From HGM13006 sp963650135 (lineage in GTDB: Bacteria > Bacillota > Clostridia > Oscillospirales > Oscillospiraceae): a DNA stretch of 64,000 nucleotides. This document shows positions 34,038-43,190 of this stretch, piece by piece. Under the pieces are notes generated by a model, which saw only the letters and a list, made by a program, of their open reading frames with translations, was not told where the DNA came from and searched no databases. The stretch spans positions 62,001-126,000 of the forward strand of contig CAVJLG010000043.1 in the NCBI GenBank assembly GCA_963650135.1. Reading direction: 5' to 3'. Positions within the stretch are counted from its first letter, which is position 1. The number at the start of each line of letters is the position of its first letter. Both the position numbers and the translations under genes were made by a program.

Positions 34038-36026
34038 ATGACACATCCTGAGTACCCCACGCTGTTCTCACCTATGAAGGTCGGCAACGTGGTGTATAAA
34101 AACCGCATTTTCCAGGCTCCTGCAACCCCTCACCTGCTGCAGACCGATGAGCCCTATCCCACCGATGCGTATCGTGCATACTATGTGGAGAAGGCCCGTG
34201 GCGGCACCGCTTCCGTGACCATCGCCGGTCATGACATGAACTCCATGGCGCCCTTCCGTCCCGGCTGGCACAACCTGGACCTGCGTCAGACCACCTATCA
34301 TCGTTATTGGCAGAAGTGTGTGGATCAGATCCACTACTATGGCGCGAAGGCTTCCATCGAGCTGCTGGCATTCTTCTACTCCGGCTGGACCGGCGGCAAG
34401 AAGGGCGAGGGCGAGCACTTCTTCTATTCCGTAGACGGCACTCCCGGCCCCGACGGCTCCGAGCGTCCCATGCTGACCCGTGAGGCAATGGAGGCAATTG
34501 CTGAGGATTATGCCAATGTTGCTGAGCAGGCTGTTGCAGTGGGCTTTGACTCCATTCTGATTCACGGCGGCCATGGCCTGGTGATCAACCGTTTCATGAG
34601 CCCCCTGTTCAACCATCGTACCGATGAGTTCGGCGGCTCCTTCGAGAACCGCTGCCGGTTCCCCATGATGATCCTGGATGCCATCCGCAAGAGAGTTGGC
34701 CACAAGATCCTCATCGAGTACCGTATTTCCGGCTGCGAGCTGGCTGACGAGGTTGGCTATCCCAATGCCGACAAGCAGCTGAAGCCCGAGGATATTGCCG
34801 AGTTCCTGCGTATGGCTGGCGACCGCATTGATATTGCACATATCTCTGCTGGTAACATGTCCATCCCCGGCACCGAGGCAATCATGCATCCCACCATCTT
34901 CCACAAGCCCGGCCAGAATGCTCGGTTTGCCCGTAAGATCAAGGAGCTGGGTGTTCCGCAGCCTGTGCTGACCCTGGGCGCATTCCAGGATCCCAAGTTC
35001 ATTGAAGAAACGCTGGCTACCGGCGGCGCTGACTTTGTTGCCATGGCCCGCGGTACCATTGCAGATCCCGAGATGCCCGAGAAGGCACGCCACGGCCAGG
35101 AAGACGAAATCATCCCCTGCATCAAGTGCTTCCACTGCCTGGAGTATACCAAGCCCACCACCAAGGCATTTGCATGTTCCGTCAACCCCACTGTTGGCCG
35201 CGAGAACCAGCTGAAGGATCTGATTCCCGAGTCCACCACTCCCAAGAAGGTTATCATCATCGGCGGCGGCCCTTCCGGCATGGAGGCTGCTATCATTGCT
35301 GCAAAGCGCGGTCATGATGTTACCATTTATGAGAAGGCTGACCGTCTGGGCGGCAAGCTGGTGTTCTCCGAGCAGGTTTCCTTCAAGTATGACCTGGCGA
35401 AGTTCATGAATTACCAGATCAACCTGGTGAAGAAGCTGGGCATCAAGGTCCTGCTGAACACTGAGGCTACCCCTGAGCTGATTGAAGCACAGAAGGCAGA
35501 CTGGGTTCTGGCTGCTGTGGGCGCCAATGCCTTTGTTCCTCCGATCCCCGGCACCGACGGCCCCAACGTTATGATCGCAGAGGAGTGCTACAAGCACATC
35601 GACGAAATCGGCGAGCGCGTTGTGCTCATCGGCGGCGGCGAGGTTGGCTGCGAGACTGCTCTGGCTCTGGCCGAAAAGGGCAAGAAGGTTTCTATCATCG
35701 AGATGCTGCCTGAGCTGTGCCCCGAGACCTTCCACCTGACCCGCGGCGTTATGCTGGGCAAGATGGAGAAGTGCGTTGACATCTATACCGGCGCTCGCTG
35801 CTCCGGCATCACCACCGAGGGTGTCAGCTTCGTGGATAAGGACGGCAACGAGCAGTTCGTTCCCTGCGATGTGGTTGTTATGTCCTCCGGTATGCGTCCT
35901 CGCCAGGATCTGGCTGAGAGCTTCCGCATGACCGCACCCGACTTTATGCCCATCGGCGACTGCGTGATTGCAAAGAACGTTCGTACTGCCACCAGAATGG
36001 CATTCGACGCTGCAACCCGCATCTAA
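34038..36026 (+). CDS. Old-yellow-enzyme-type flavin/Fe-S oxidoreductase (2,4-dienoyl-CoA reductase-like)
   Basis: 662 residues with the layout of the 2,4-dienoyl-CoA reductase / BaiCD-BaiH / daidzein reductase group. An N-terminal FMN TIM barrel (about 1-350) starts with LFSPMKVGNVVYKNRI. The [4Fe-4S] ligands are Cys361, Cys364, Cys367 and Cys380. An FAD-binding GGGPSGMEAA motif and an NAD(P)H-binding GGGEVGCETA motif follow. Such enzymes reduce activated C=C bonds, often of bile acids, flavonoids or enoyl thioesters. The substrate is unknown. Codon use is biased as in the crotonase-like gene, suggesting high expression. Own promoter and terminator. Confidence 0.9.
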   Translation: MTHPEYPTLFSPMKVGNVVYKNRIFQAPATPHLLQTDEPYPTDAYRAYYVEKARGGTASVTIAGHDMNSMAPFRPGWHNLDLRQTTYHRYWQKCVDQIHYYGAKASIELLAFFYSGWTGGKKGEGEHFFYSVDGTPGPDGSERPMLTREAMEAIAEDYANVAEQAVAVGFDSILIHGGHGLVINRFMSPLFNHRTDEFGGSFENRCRFPMMILDAIRKRVGHKILIEYRISGCELADEVGYPNADKQLKPEDIAEFLRMAGDRIDIAHISAGNMSIPGTEAIMHPTIFHKPGQNARFARKIKELGVPQPVLTLGAFQDPKFIEETLATGGADFVAMARGTIADPEMPEKARHGQEDEIIPCIKCFHCLEYTKPTTKAFACSVNPTVGRENQLKDLIPESTTPKKVIIIGGGPSGMEAAIIAAKRGHDVTIYEKADRLGGKLVFSEQVSFKYDLAKFMNYQINLVKKLGIKVLLNTEATPELIEAQKADWVLAAVGANAFVPPIPGTDGPNVMIAEECYKHIDEIGERVVLIGGGEVGCETALALAEKGKKVSIIEMLPELCPETFHLTRGVMLGKMEKCVDIYTGARCSGITTEGVSFVDKDGNEQFVPCDVVVMSSGMRPRQDLAESFRMTAPDFMPIGDCVIAKNVRTATRMAFDAATRI

Positions 36027-36035
36027 TTTCATACA

Positions 36036-36070
36036 AAAACCCGCTGCTCGTTACTGGGCAGCGGGTTTTC
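36036..36070 (+). terminator. Terminator after the 34 kb reductase gene
   Basis: AAACCCGCTGC pairs with GCAGCGGGTTT and is followed by T residues. Confidence 0.88.
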
Positions 36071-36143
36071 CTTGCGTTTTCAGACAAAAATTCTCAGCCA
36101 TAAAACCGTCAAAACGGCACAGGCTAACCGTGAGGTGGTATGC

Positions 36144-37112
36144 GTGTACCGGAAATGGTTGATTTTGACGATATTAACCGGGCTGCTGCTGACCAATGCA
36201 GCGGCAGCGGAGGATTATATCCATTGGGTGGATTTTGATGTGCCGGTGGAGGCGCTGGAGACGGCTATGCAGCTGGATATCGAGTCCCAGGGGAAGGAGA
36301 AGCCGCTGGATTGGGTGGAAATCCTGGCTCTGGGCGCCACCAGAAACGGCAGCGGAAAGCTCAGCCCGGCACAGGTCCGGCAGGCAGCAAAAGAGCTGGA
36401 GGGGGATGCCGCTCCGGAGCAGCTGCTGGGCGCACAAGCGAAGTATTATCGCTATTACCGGGAAGCCTATGAAGCGGTGCTCGGCGGATTGGTGGGAAGC
36501 TATGCTATCAGAAAGGCCGATGGCACCTGGGCGGCGGAATATGGGCTGAAAGCCTTTTGCCCGGTGGCGGCAGGCTGGGGATTTTCCCACTGTCAGGATT
36601 TCGGAAACAGCCGCAGTTTTGGCTATCGGCGGAAGCACCTGGGCAATGATCTGATGGGGTCCCTGGGCGCGCCCATTGCGGCGGTGGAGGGCGGTACGGT
36701 GGAGGCTTTGGGCTGGAACCGCTATGGCGGCTGGCGGGTAGGCATCCGCTCCTTTGACCGGAAGCGCTATTACTATTATGCCCACCTTCGGAAGGATGCG
36801 CCCTTTGCGCCGGGACTGCGGGTAGGGGATACGGTCAATGCAGGGGACATCATCGGCTTTATGGGCCGCACCGGCTATTCCGACAAGGAAAATACCAATA
36901 ACATCGAAGTGGTGCATCTGCATTTTGGCATTGAGCTGGTGTTTGATGAGAGCCAGAAGGAGTCGGACCATGAGATCTGGATTGACGCATATCCTATTGT
37001 GGAGCTGCTTCGGCGGCATCCGGTGACGGTGGTGCGGGACGAGGAAACGGGCTACTACCGCCGGGCTTATGCCTATGTAGATTTGGACCGGGAGCTGTTG
37101 CCGTCGGAATGA
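36144..37112 (+). CDS. Secreted M23-family (LytM-type) metallopeptidase
   Basis: Probably a peptidoglycan endopeptidase or an EnvC/SpoIIQ-like LytM protein. I favour the GTG at 36144, five bases after GAGGTGG, giving 322 residues with an N-terminal signal anchor (WLILTILTGLLLTNAAAA). The M23 zinc motifs are HLGNDLMG (HxxxD) and HLHFG (HxH) in the C-terminal half, and a central GYSDK loop is present. The upstream TTG-initiated extension overlaps the previous terminator. It is convergent with, and only 2 bp from, the nitroreductase gene. Confidence 0.88.
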   Translation: MYRKWLILTILTGLLLTNAAAAEDYIHWVDFDVPVEALETAMQLDIESQGKEKPLDWVEILALGATRNGSGKLSPAQVRQAAKELEGDAAPEQLLGAQAKYYRYYREAYEAVLGGLVGSYAIRKADGTWAAEYGLKAFCPVAAGWGFSHCQDFGNSRSFGYRRKHLGNDLMGSLGAPIAAVEGGTVEALGWNRYGGWRVGIRSFDRKRYYYYAHLRKDAPFAPGLRVGDTVNAGDIIGFMGRTGYSDKENTNNIEVVHLHFGIELVFDESQKESDHEIWIDAYPIVELLRRHPVTVVRDEETGYYRRAYAYVDLDRELLPSE

Positions 37113-37114
37113 GC

Positions 37115-37927
37115 TTACAGCTCGGTCAGAGCAATGGGTTTTCTGGGAGCGGTGCGGCGGAATTTGATGTCCGGGTGCCCCAGAACCAGGCAGCGGACCA
37201 CCTGCTCATTGTCCTTCAATCCCAGCATATTTTGAATGTCCTTGCTTCCGGCGCAGCAGGCGGTGAAATAGCCGCTGTAGAGGCAGCCGAGGCCCAGGGA
37301 AGCGGCCATCAGCTCCGTATAAGCGGCAGCAGCAGCAGCATCCCGCACGTCTGTCTTGTCGGAAACGAACATCAAAAGCTGGGGCGCATGGAAAAACAGC
37401 GGGTCAAAGGTTTTGTCGTCTTTGCGCTGCTGATTCCAGGCGATAAAGTTGTTCGCACGCCGCAGTTCGTTGGGATCGGTGGCGGTTTTCAGCTGCATAG
37501 CGCCCACCTGACCAAGCGCTTCCAGGGCGGCGTCAAGAAGCGCAGGAATGCCTTTGGTGACTGAGATATACCGAGTGCCCTGAAGATTTTTTGCGGTGGG
37601 ACAGGCTCTGGCGGCGCTCAGAAGCATCGAAAGCTCCTGATGCGTTACCGGCTGATCCGTATAATGGCGGCAGGAACGGCGGGAGTGCATGGCCTCCAGC
37701 AGCGATTCCGGATCATGGTGATTGGTAACCGGCGCAATATCGTCGCCCGGAAGCGCGGGGTCCGATACAGCGCCCACGGGACAGATGGCGATACAGTGCC
37801 CGCAGCCGATGCAGTTTCCCGGGGCGGTTAAGACAGGGTGATGGTCCTCCATTGTAATGGCACTGGGAAAACAGTCCCAGGCACAGCGTCCGCAGCCAAT
37901 GCAGCGGGTCATATCCAATTGAATCAT
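37115..37927 (-). CDS. Ferredoxin-nitroreductase fusion oxidoreductase
   Basis: 270 residues. Two [4Fe-4S] ferredoxin motifs are at the N-terminus (CIGCGRCAWDC and CIGCGHCIAIC), followed by a nitroreductase-family FMN domain starting SRRSCRHYTDQPV. Such fusions reduce nitro groups or activated double bonds with electrons from ferredoxin. The domain order and length are typical for anaerobes. The substrate is unknown. It could take part in the same reductive metabolism as the flavin reductases at 34 and 47 kb; that is inference from proximity. Confidence 0.9.
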   Translation of the reverse strand: MIQLDMTRCIGCGRCAWDCFPSAITMEDHHPVLTAPGNCIGCGHCIAICPVGAVSDPALPGDDIAPVTNHHDPESLLEAMHSRRSCRHYTDQPVTHQELSMLLSAARACPTAKNLQGTRYISVTKGIPALLDAALEALGQVGAMQLKTATDPNELRRANNFIAWNQQRKDDKTFDPLFFHAPQLLMFVSDKTDVRDAAAAAAYTELMAASLGLGCLYSGYFTACCAGSKDIQNMLGLKDNEQVVRCLVLGHPDIKFRRTAPRKPIALTEL

Positions 37928-38006
37928 AGAAGCTCCTCCGTTCTTGAATTCGTACTTTTATTATACCGTTTTTGTCAAGAAAAGCGTTGGTTTGGGAGAT
38001 GGGGAG

Positions 38007-38049
38007 AAAAACACTGTGTGACTGGGAAAACGACTTGCACAGTGTTTTT
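38007..38049. other. Terminator-like hairpin between divergent genes
   Basis: AAAAACACTGTG and CACAGTGTTTTT are perfect 12-bp arms with a 19-base loop and a T run on either strand. It lies upstream of both flanking genes (nitroreductase on minus, pepF on plus), where no transcript obviously needs ending. Confidence 0.6.
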
Positions 38050-38070
38050 GCGCCATTCCGGAAAAGCGTG

Positions 38071-38099
38071 TTTGATATTATCAAATATAAGAATATAAT
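38071..38099 (+). promoter_or_regulatory. Promoter of the oligoendopeptidase gene with overlapping palindrome
   Basis: TTGATA (38072-38077), 16 bp, TATAAT (38094-38099). The -35 box is within a perfect palindrome TTTGATATTATCAAA (38071-38085), a possible operator. The leader is about 120 bases. Confidence 0.6.
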
Positions 38100-38229
38100 A
38101 AAGCTATATCATGAAGTATAGGAATGCCGAAGTGTGGGAATAGGGCAAAACACGACAGATCGCCTTGATTTCTGTCCCGGCAGAAGCCGAAATGAATACC
38201 AAATCCATAATAAGGAGGACTCAACACCC

Positions 38230-39939
38230 ATGGAAAATTACAAGTTTTCAACCCTGGAGTATAAGCGCCCTGACCTGGAGGCGCGCCGCGAAGCGCTTGC
38301 GCAATGGAAAAATGCGGTGGAGCATGCGGAAAGCTATGACGCACTGCGCAAGCTGATGCTTGAAATCGACCAGGCAAGCTGCGAGCTGGCCACGCAGTAT
38401 ACCATTGCGCACATCCGCCACACCCTGGACACCCGTGACGAATTTTATGAGGCAGAGATTCAGTATCTTCAGGACACGCTGCCCACCCTCAGCGGCGCAG
38501 AGGTAGCGCTCAGCGAGGCCATTGCGGCAAGCCCCTTCCGTTCGGACATTGAGCAGGAGTTCGGCAAGCAGTATTTTGTCTCCATGGATTTGCAGAAGAA
38601 GCTGTACTGCGAGGAGAATATTCCCCTGCGCCAGCAGGAGAGCCGTCTGACCAATGAATACCAGAAGATCATGGCGACTGCTGAAATCCCCTATGACGGC
38701 AAAAAGCTGAATCTCTACGGCGTACAGAAATACTTTGAGCATCCTGACCGGGCCATGCGTGCTGCCGCCGTCAAGGCCTACTCCAAGTTCTATGCGGACA
38801 ACGAGCCGCGCCTGGAGGAGATTTGGGACGAGCTGATTCGTATTCGTAACCAAATTGGAAAAAACCTCGGCTATGAAAATTACATTCCCGTGGGCTATCT
38901 GGAGCAGGGCCGCATGGATTATGGCGAGAAGGAAGTCGCATCCTTCCGGGAGCAGGTGCGTACGGTTCTGGTGCCTCTGTGCCAGAAGCTCTATGACGCC
39001 CAGGCGAAGCGCTTGGGGATCGACCATGTGATGTGGCACGACGAAAAGATGGTGTTCCCGGACGGCAATGCCGAGCCTGCGGGCGATGATGAATTCATGG
39101 TCAAGACCGCGCAGAAGATGTACCGCGAGATCAGCCCGGAGACTGGGGAATTCATCGACTTCATGATCGACCATGAGCTGATGGATTTGCAGAACAAGCC
39201 GGGCAAGGCCTCCACGGGCTATATGACCAGCCTGCCCAGCCTGAAAGCGCCCTTCGTATTCTCCTGCTTCAACCACACGATTTTTGATATGCAGGTGCTG
39301 ACCCATGAGTTGGGCCACGCCTTTGCAGGCTATATGGCCATGCGCAGCCAGCCTATTTCGGACTATTACAGCGAGTCCACCGATATCGCAGAGATTCACT
39401 CCATGTCCATGGAGCAGTTCTCCTATCCCTATGCCGAGTGGTTCTTTGGCGATCAGGCGAATAAGTTCCGCTTTGCCCATTTGCAGGAGGCCATTACCTT
39501 CGTACCCTTTGGTGTGGCGGTGGACGAGTTCCAGCATATCTGCTATGCCCATCCTGAGCTGACGCCTAAGGAGCGGACCTATCAGTGGCACCTGCTGGAG
39601 GAAAAGTATATGCCCTGGCGCAAGTACGATAACGACGCTTTCATGGAGCGCGGCGGCTACTGGTACCACAAGCTGCACATCTACCTCTATCCCTTCTACT
39701 ACATCAACTATACGCTCACCACCATGGGCGCGATGGAGTTTAAGAAGAAGTATGCGGAGAACAAAGAGGCGGCATGGCAGGATTATCTGAATCTCTGTAA
39801 GGTTGGCGGCAGCCGCAGCTATCTGGAAACGCTGCGCTATGCAAATCTGGCAAATCCTTTTGAGGCCGGTTCCGTTGAACGTGCCTGCGGGTATGCGGAG
39901 AAGATTCTGCTGGATCAGATTGCAGCACAGGAGAAGTAA
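38230..39939 (+). CDS. M3 family oligoendopeptidase (PepF-like)
   Basis: A cytosolic zinc metallopeptidase that degrades oligopeptides. From ATG 38230, after AAGGAGG, it has 569 residues, the normal length for the M3B PepF group. The catalytic motif is HELGHAFAGY with a downstream ESTDIAEIHSMSME segment carrying the third zinc ligand. It is rich in helices. Together with the M42 and M20 peptidases in the window it points to peptide-based nutrition. Confidence 0.94.
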   Translation: MENYKFSTLEYKRPDLEARREALAQWKNAVEHAESYDALRKLMLEIDQASCELATQYTIAHIRHTLDTRDEFYEAEIQYLQDTLPTLSGAEVALSEAIAASPFRSDIEQEFGKQYFVSMDLQKKLYCEENIPLRQQESRLTNEYQKIMATAEIPYDGKKLNLYGVQKYFEHPDRAMRAAAVKAYSKFYADNEPRLEEIWDELIRIRNQIGKNLGYENYIPVGYLEQGRMDYGEKEVASFREQVRTVLVPLCQKLYDAQAKRLGIDHVMWHDEKMVFPDGNAEPAGDDEFMVKTAQKMYREISPETGEFIDFMIDHELMDLQNKPGKASTGYMTSLPSLKAPFVFSCFNHTIFDMQVLTHELGHAFAGYMAMRSQPISDYYSESTDIAEIHSMSMEQFSYPYAEWFFGDQANKFRFAHLQEAITFVPFGVAVDEFQHICYAHPELTPKERTYQWHLLEEKYMPWRKYDNDAFMERGGYWYHKLHIYLYPFYYINYTLTTMGAMEFKKKYAENKEAAWQDYLNLCKVGGSRSYLETLRYANLANPFEAGSVERACGYAEKILLDQIAAQEK

Positions 39940-39974
39940 GCGCCATATTGCGCCTTGACACACCAAATAGAACT

Positions 39975-40013
39975 AGGACCCCCTGCGTGACCATAGCCGC
40001 GCAGGGGGTCCTT
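39975..40013. terminator. Bidirectional terminator between pepF-like gene and ftsH
   Basis: AGGACCCCCTGCG pairs with CGCAGGGGGTCCT. It lies between two convergent genes. T residues follow on the plus strand; the minus side has AGTTCT. Confidence 0.75.
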
Positions 40014-40029
40014 CCACGATTCTGTTTGC

Positions 40030-42024
40030 TTATTCGTTGGATTCGATGGGTTCTTCTGTTGCGTTCTCAGGGGTTGTTTCCGAAGGCGTTTCCTCCGCGG
40101 ACGGCTGTGCTTCTGCCTTGGGTTCGTCCGTGGGTTCGGTGGCAGGGAGCTCTTCCGGCTCCTTCAGGAAGGACATGAACTCGTCGCCGGTGATGGTTTC
40201 CTTGGTGAGCAGGAAAAGGGCGATTTCGTCCAAGTGCTCCCGATTGTCCCGCAGCATTTGGCAGGCTTCTTCATAGCACTTACTCAGCAGCTCCCGGATT
40301 TCCGCATCAGCCTCTGCGGCGGTGGATTCTGCGCAGTTCATAGCGCTCTGTCCGCCGAGATACTGGCTTTCGGTGGTAGCAAGGGCCATAAGACCAAATT
40401 TCTTACTCATGCCGAACTGGGTAATCATCTTCCGGGCCAAATCCGTTGCGCGCTCAATATCGTTGGCAGCGCCGGTGGTCTGGGTTCCGAATACCACATC
40501 TTCGGCAGCGCGTCCGCCCAAGAGGGTACGGAGCTCGCCGATGAGCTCTTCCTTGGAGTTGAGGAATTTCTCTTCCTCTTCCATCTGGAGGGTATAGCCC
40601 AGTGCGCCGGAGGTATGGGGAACGATGGTGATCTTCTGCACCGGGGCAGTATGCTTTTGCAGGGCCGCCACCAGAGCGTGGCCGACCTCGTGGTAGGAGA
40701 CGATGCGCTTTTCAATATCCGTCAGGACGGTGCCCTTCTTTTCGGTACCGGCAATAACCGTCTCAAAGGAAACCAGCAGGTCCTCCTGATTGACGGCCTG
40801 ACGGCCCATACGGACCGCACGGAGGGCAGCCTCATTGACCAGGTTGGCAAGGTCAGCACCCACGGCACCGGCAGTGACCTGCGCAATGCGGTTGAGGTCT
40901 ACATCCTCGGTGAGCTTAATGTTTTTGGTGTGCACTTTCAGGGTCTGGAGACGACCGGCCAGGTTGGGCTTATCCACAATGATCCGGCGGTCAAAGCGCC
41001 CTGCACGGAGCAGCGCCTTATCCAGAATTTCCGGACGGTTGGTGGCGGCGAGGATCACAACGCCCTTGGAGGAATCAAAGCCGTCGATTTCGGAGAGCAG
41101 CTGGTTTAGAGTCTGCTCCCGCTCGTCGTTGCTGCCCAGCCGGTTGTCGCGGCTTTTACCGATGGCGTCGATCTCATCAATGAAGATGATGGCAGGGGCC
41201 TGCTTGGACGCCTGCTGGAACAGGTCACGGACGCGGCTTGCGCCAACGCCCACAAACATCTCCACAAAATCAGAGCCGGAGATAAAGAAGAACGGAACGC
41301 CCGCTTCACCGGCAACGGCCTTGGCCAGCAGCGTTTTACCGGTACCGGGGGAGCCCACCAGCAGCGCACCCTTGGGAATCTTTGCACCGATGGCGGCGTA
41401 TTTCTGGGGCTTGTGGAGGAAATCAATGATCTCCTGGAGGGATTCCTTGGCCTCGTCCTGACCGGCAACATCGGCAAAGGTGACGCCGGTTTCCTTCTCC
41501 ATATACACCTTGGCCTTGCTTTGGCCGATATTCATGCCGCCGCCCATTTTGCTGCCCAGGTTCCGCATCAGGAACGTAAACAGGAAATAGATGATGACGA
41601 AGGGAAGCACATAGGACAGGAGAATCTGAATGATGGGGGATACCTCATCGACGATTTCCCGATAATACTCTACGTTGTTGGCGTCAAGCAGGGGCAGAAG
41701 CTCATCGTCGCTGAGCAGACCCGTATAGTAGATGGTCCGCTGATCCTGGGGAACGTCCTCCTCCTCCTTGGTGGTGATGAGAATGCGGTCCGACTGAATT
41801 TCGGCCTCTGCAATTTCACCATCCTCCAGCATCTGCTTGAATTCGTTATAGTTGATTTCCTTGGTCTTGGCCTTTTCATAACTGGTCAGAAGATAGTTAA
41901 AAAGAAGCACCATGACAATGGCGAGAACGGCAATGGGCAGGATGGAATTGAACTTTGGCTGGTTCTGATCGTCCTTGCGGCTGCCGTTTTTGTTATCGCG
42001 ATGATTTGGCGTACTCACAGACAC
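40030..42024 (-). CDS. ftsH: ATP-dependent zinc metalloprotease FtsH
   Basis: A membrane-anchored AAA+ protease for quality control of membrane and regulatory proteins. The 664 residues have two N-terminal membrane helices (about 28-46 and 135-157) and an AAA domain with Walker A GSPGTGKT (Ser replacing the usual Pro), Walker B IIFIDEIDAIG and the arginine-finger region. The zinc motif is HEVGH. The C-terminal ~45 residues are a Pro/Glu/Thr-rich tail. GGAGG precedes the ATG on the minus strand. Confidence 0.96.
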   Translation of the reverse strand: MSVSTPNHRDNKNGSRKDDQNQPKFNSILPIAVLAIVMVLLFNYLLTSYEKAKTKEINYNEFKQMLEDGEIAEAEIQSDRILITTKEEEDVPQDQRTIYYTGLLSDDELLPLLDANNVEYYREIVDEVSPIIQILLSYVLPFVIIYFLFTFLMRNLGSKMGGGMNIGQSKAKVYMEKETGVTFADVAGQDEAKESLQEIIDFLHKPQKYAAIGAKIPKGALLVGSPGTGKTLLAKAVAGEAGVPFFFISGSDFVEMFVGVGASRVRDLFQQASKQAPAIIFIDEIDAIGKSRDNRLGSNDEREQTLNQLLSEIDGFDSSKGVVILAATNRPEILDKALLRAGRFDRRIIVDKPNLAGRLQTLKVHTKNIKLTEDVDLNRIAQVTAGAVGADLANLVNEAALRAVRMGRQAVNQEDLLVSFETVIAGTEKKGTVLTDIEKRIVSYHEVGHALVAALQKHTAPVQKITIVPHTSGALGYTLQMEEEEKFLNSKEELIGELRTLLGGRAAEDVVFGTQTTGAANDIERATDLARKMITQFGMSKKFGLMALATTESQYLGGQSAMNCAESTAAEADAEIRELLSKCYEEACQMLRDNREHLDEIALFLLTKETITGDEFMSFLKEPEELPATEPTDEPKAEAQPSAEETPSETTPENATEEPIESNE

Positions 42025-42227
42025 GCCTCCTTTGTTTCAAAGTGAATTATCCCAAGTTCATAATAATTCATTCTACAATATACCATACAATGGTGCCGAA
42101 AACAACAAAACTCTTCCAGGGGAGAAGTAAACTTTCTGTTAACGCGGCGGGGAGGAAAGGGCGACAGGCATTGCGGCAATTGAAATTTGGGATGGGCATA
42201 AGAAATAAGAAATTTTATGATTGGCGG

Positions 42228-42257
42228 TTGCGGGATGCATAAAATCTATGCTATAAT
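42228..42257 (+). promoter_or_regulatory. Candidate promoter of rlmB
   Basis: TTGCGG (42228-42233), 18 bp, TATAAT (42252-42257), giving a ~150-base leader. The region between the ftsH start and here (42025-42227) holds no gene that I can see. Confidence 0.5.
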
Positions 42258-42282
42258 AACAGAGACTGGGCAAATCAGCAGA

Positions 42283-42338
42283 CCCAGCATCATCCTATGC
42301 TGGAGCGCAAAGAATTTTGGAGCATTTGGCTCCAATTT
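42283..42338 (+). promoter_or_regulatory. Two leader hairpins upstream of rlmB, possible attenuator
   Basis: CCAGCAT/ATGCTGG (42284-42303) and TTGGAGC/GCTCCAA (42317-42335), the latter followed by TTTTC. The second looks like a weak intrinsic terminator inside the leader. Confidence 0.35.
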
Positions 42339-42415
42339 TCAGCGCATTTTGCAGACGCAATGCAATCATAGTTTGAATAGAGCGGAATCGGATTCCCTTA
42401 TAATATGGAGGCAAT

Positions 42416-43171
42416 ATGAAAAAAGAAATCGAAGTCAACGAAAATATGCTGGAGGGGCGCAATGCCGTGACCGAGGCATTGAAGGCGGGCCGGACCATCG
42501 ACAAGGTGTTCCTTGCATCGGGCGATACCGACAGCACCCTTCGGTATATCGCTTCTCTGGCCAAGAAAAACGGCGCAGTGGTAACCTATTGTGACCGCCG
42601 AAAGCTGGATACCATGACCCAAACCGGCGCGCATCAGGGAGTTATTGCCATGGCAGCGGCCCATGACTATGCAACCGTTCAGGATATTCTGGACAGCGCC
42701 AAGGAAAAGGGCGAAGCGCCCCTGATTATCATCTGCGATGAGATTACTGACCCCCACAATCTGGGCGCGATCATCCGTACCGCAGAGTGCGCCGGTGCCC
42801 ACGGCGTGATTATTCCCAAGCGCCGCAACTCCGGCCTGACGGCGGTGGTGGCCAAGGCTTCGGCCGGTGCGATGGAATATATGAAAATCGCCCGGGTCAG
42901 CAATCTGACCGCTGCCATCAAAAACCTGAAGGAAAACGGCGTTTGGGTTTACGGCACGGCGGCAGACGGTGCAGCGCCCCTGTATCGGACGGATCTCACC
43001 GGGCCTGCGGCGATTGTCATTGGTTCCGAGGGTGAGGGAATGGGCCGACTGGTGTCTGAGTCCTGCGACTTCATGGTCAGTATTCCCATGAAGGGGCATA
43101 TCAATTCCCTGAATGCGTCCAATGCCTGCGCAATCCTGCTGTACGAGGCTGTGCGGCAGAGAATTCACTGA
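42416..43171 (+). CDS. rlmB: 23S rRNA 2'-O-methyltransferase, TrmH/RlmB family
   Basis: A SPOUT-fold methyltransferase that likely modifies G2251 in 23S rRNA. The 251 residues have an N-terminal substrate-binding domain opening with LEGRNAVTEAL. The SPOUT motifs are DEITDPHNLGAIIRTAE, VIGSEGEGM and IPMKGHINSLNAS (the trefoil knot). TGGAGG precedes the ATG. The next gene begins 19 bp after the stop and may be co-transcribed. The symbol is by family; the precise target nucleotide is inferred. Confidence 0.9.
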   Translation: MKKEIEVNENMLEGRNAVTEALKAGRTIDKVFLASGDTDSTLRYIASLAKKNGAVVTYCDRRKLDTMTQTGAHQGVIAMAAAHDYATVQDILDSAKEKGEAPLIIICDEITDPHNLGAIIRTAECAGAHGVIIPKRRNSGLTAVVAKASAGAMEYMKIARVSNLTAAIKNLKENGVWVYGTAADGAAPLYRTDLTGPAAIVIGSEGEGMGRLVSESCDFMVSIPMKGHINSLNASNACAILLYEAVRQRIH

Positions 43172-43190
43172 TGGGAAAGGTGGATAGAAG

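Noticed and set aside
29669..36026. A classical bile-acid 7-alpha-dehydroxylation (bai) operon
   Set aside because: NTF2-fold and OYE-type proteins are present, but CoA ligase, CoA transferase, hydroxysteroid dehydrogenases and a transporter are absent, and a C-C hydrolase-like gene is present instead.
34068..36032. A 654-codon open frame on the minus strand
   Set aside because: Antisense to the flavin reductase with strongly biased codons, which removes minus-strand stops. The predicted protein is low-complexity His/Gln/Leu-rich.
37928..37980. A consensus TTGACA and TATAAT pair on the minus strand before the nitroreductase
   Set aside because: The hexamers are only 7 bp apart, so they cannot form one promoter; I could not assign a clear promoter there.
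42399..42404. TATAAT just before rlmB
   Set aside because: It would start transcription inside the ribosome site, 5 bases before the ATG, and lacks a -35 box at a workable distance.
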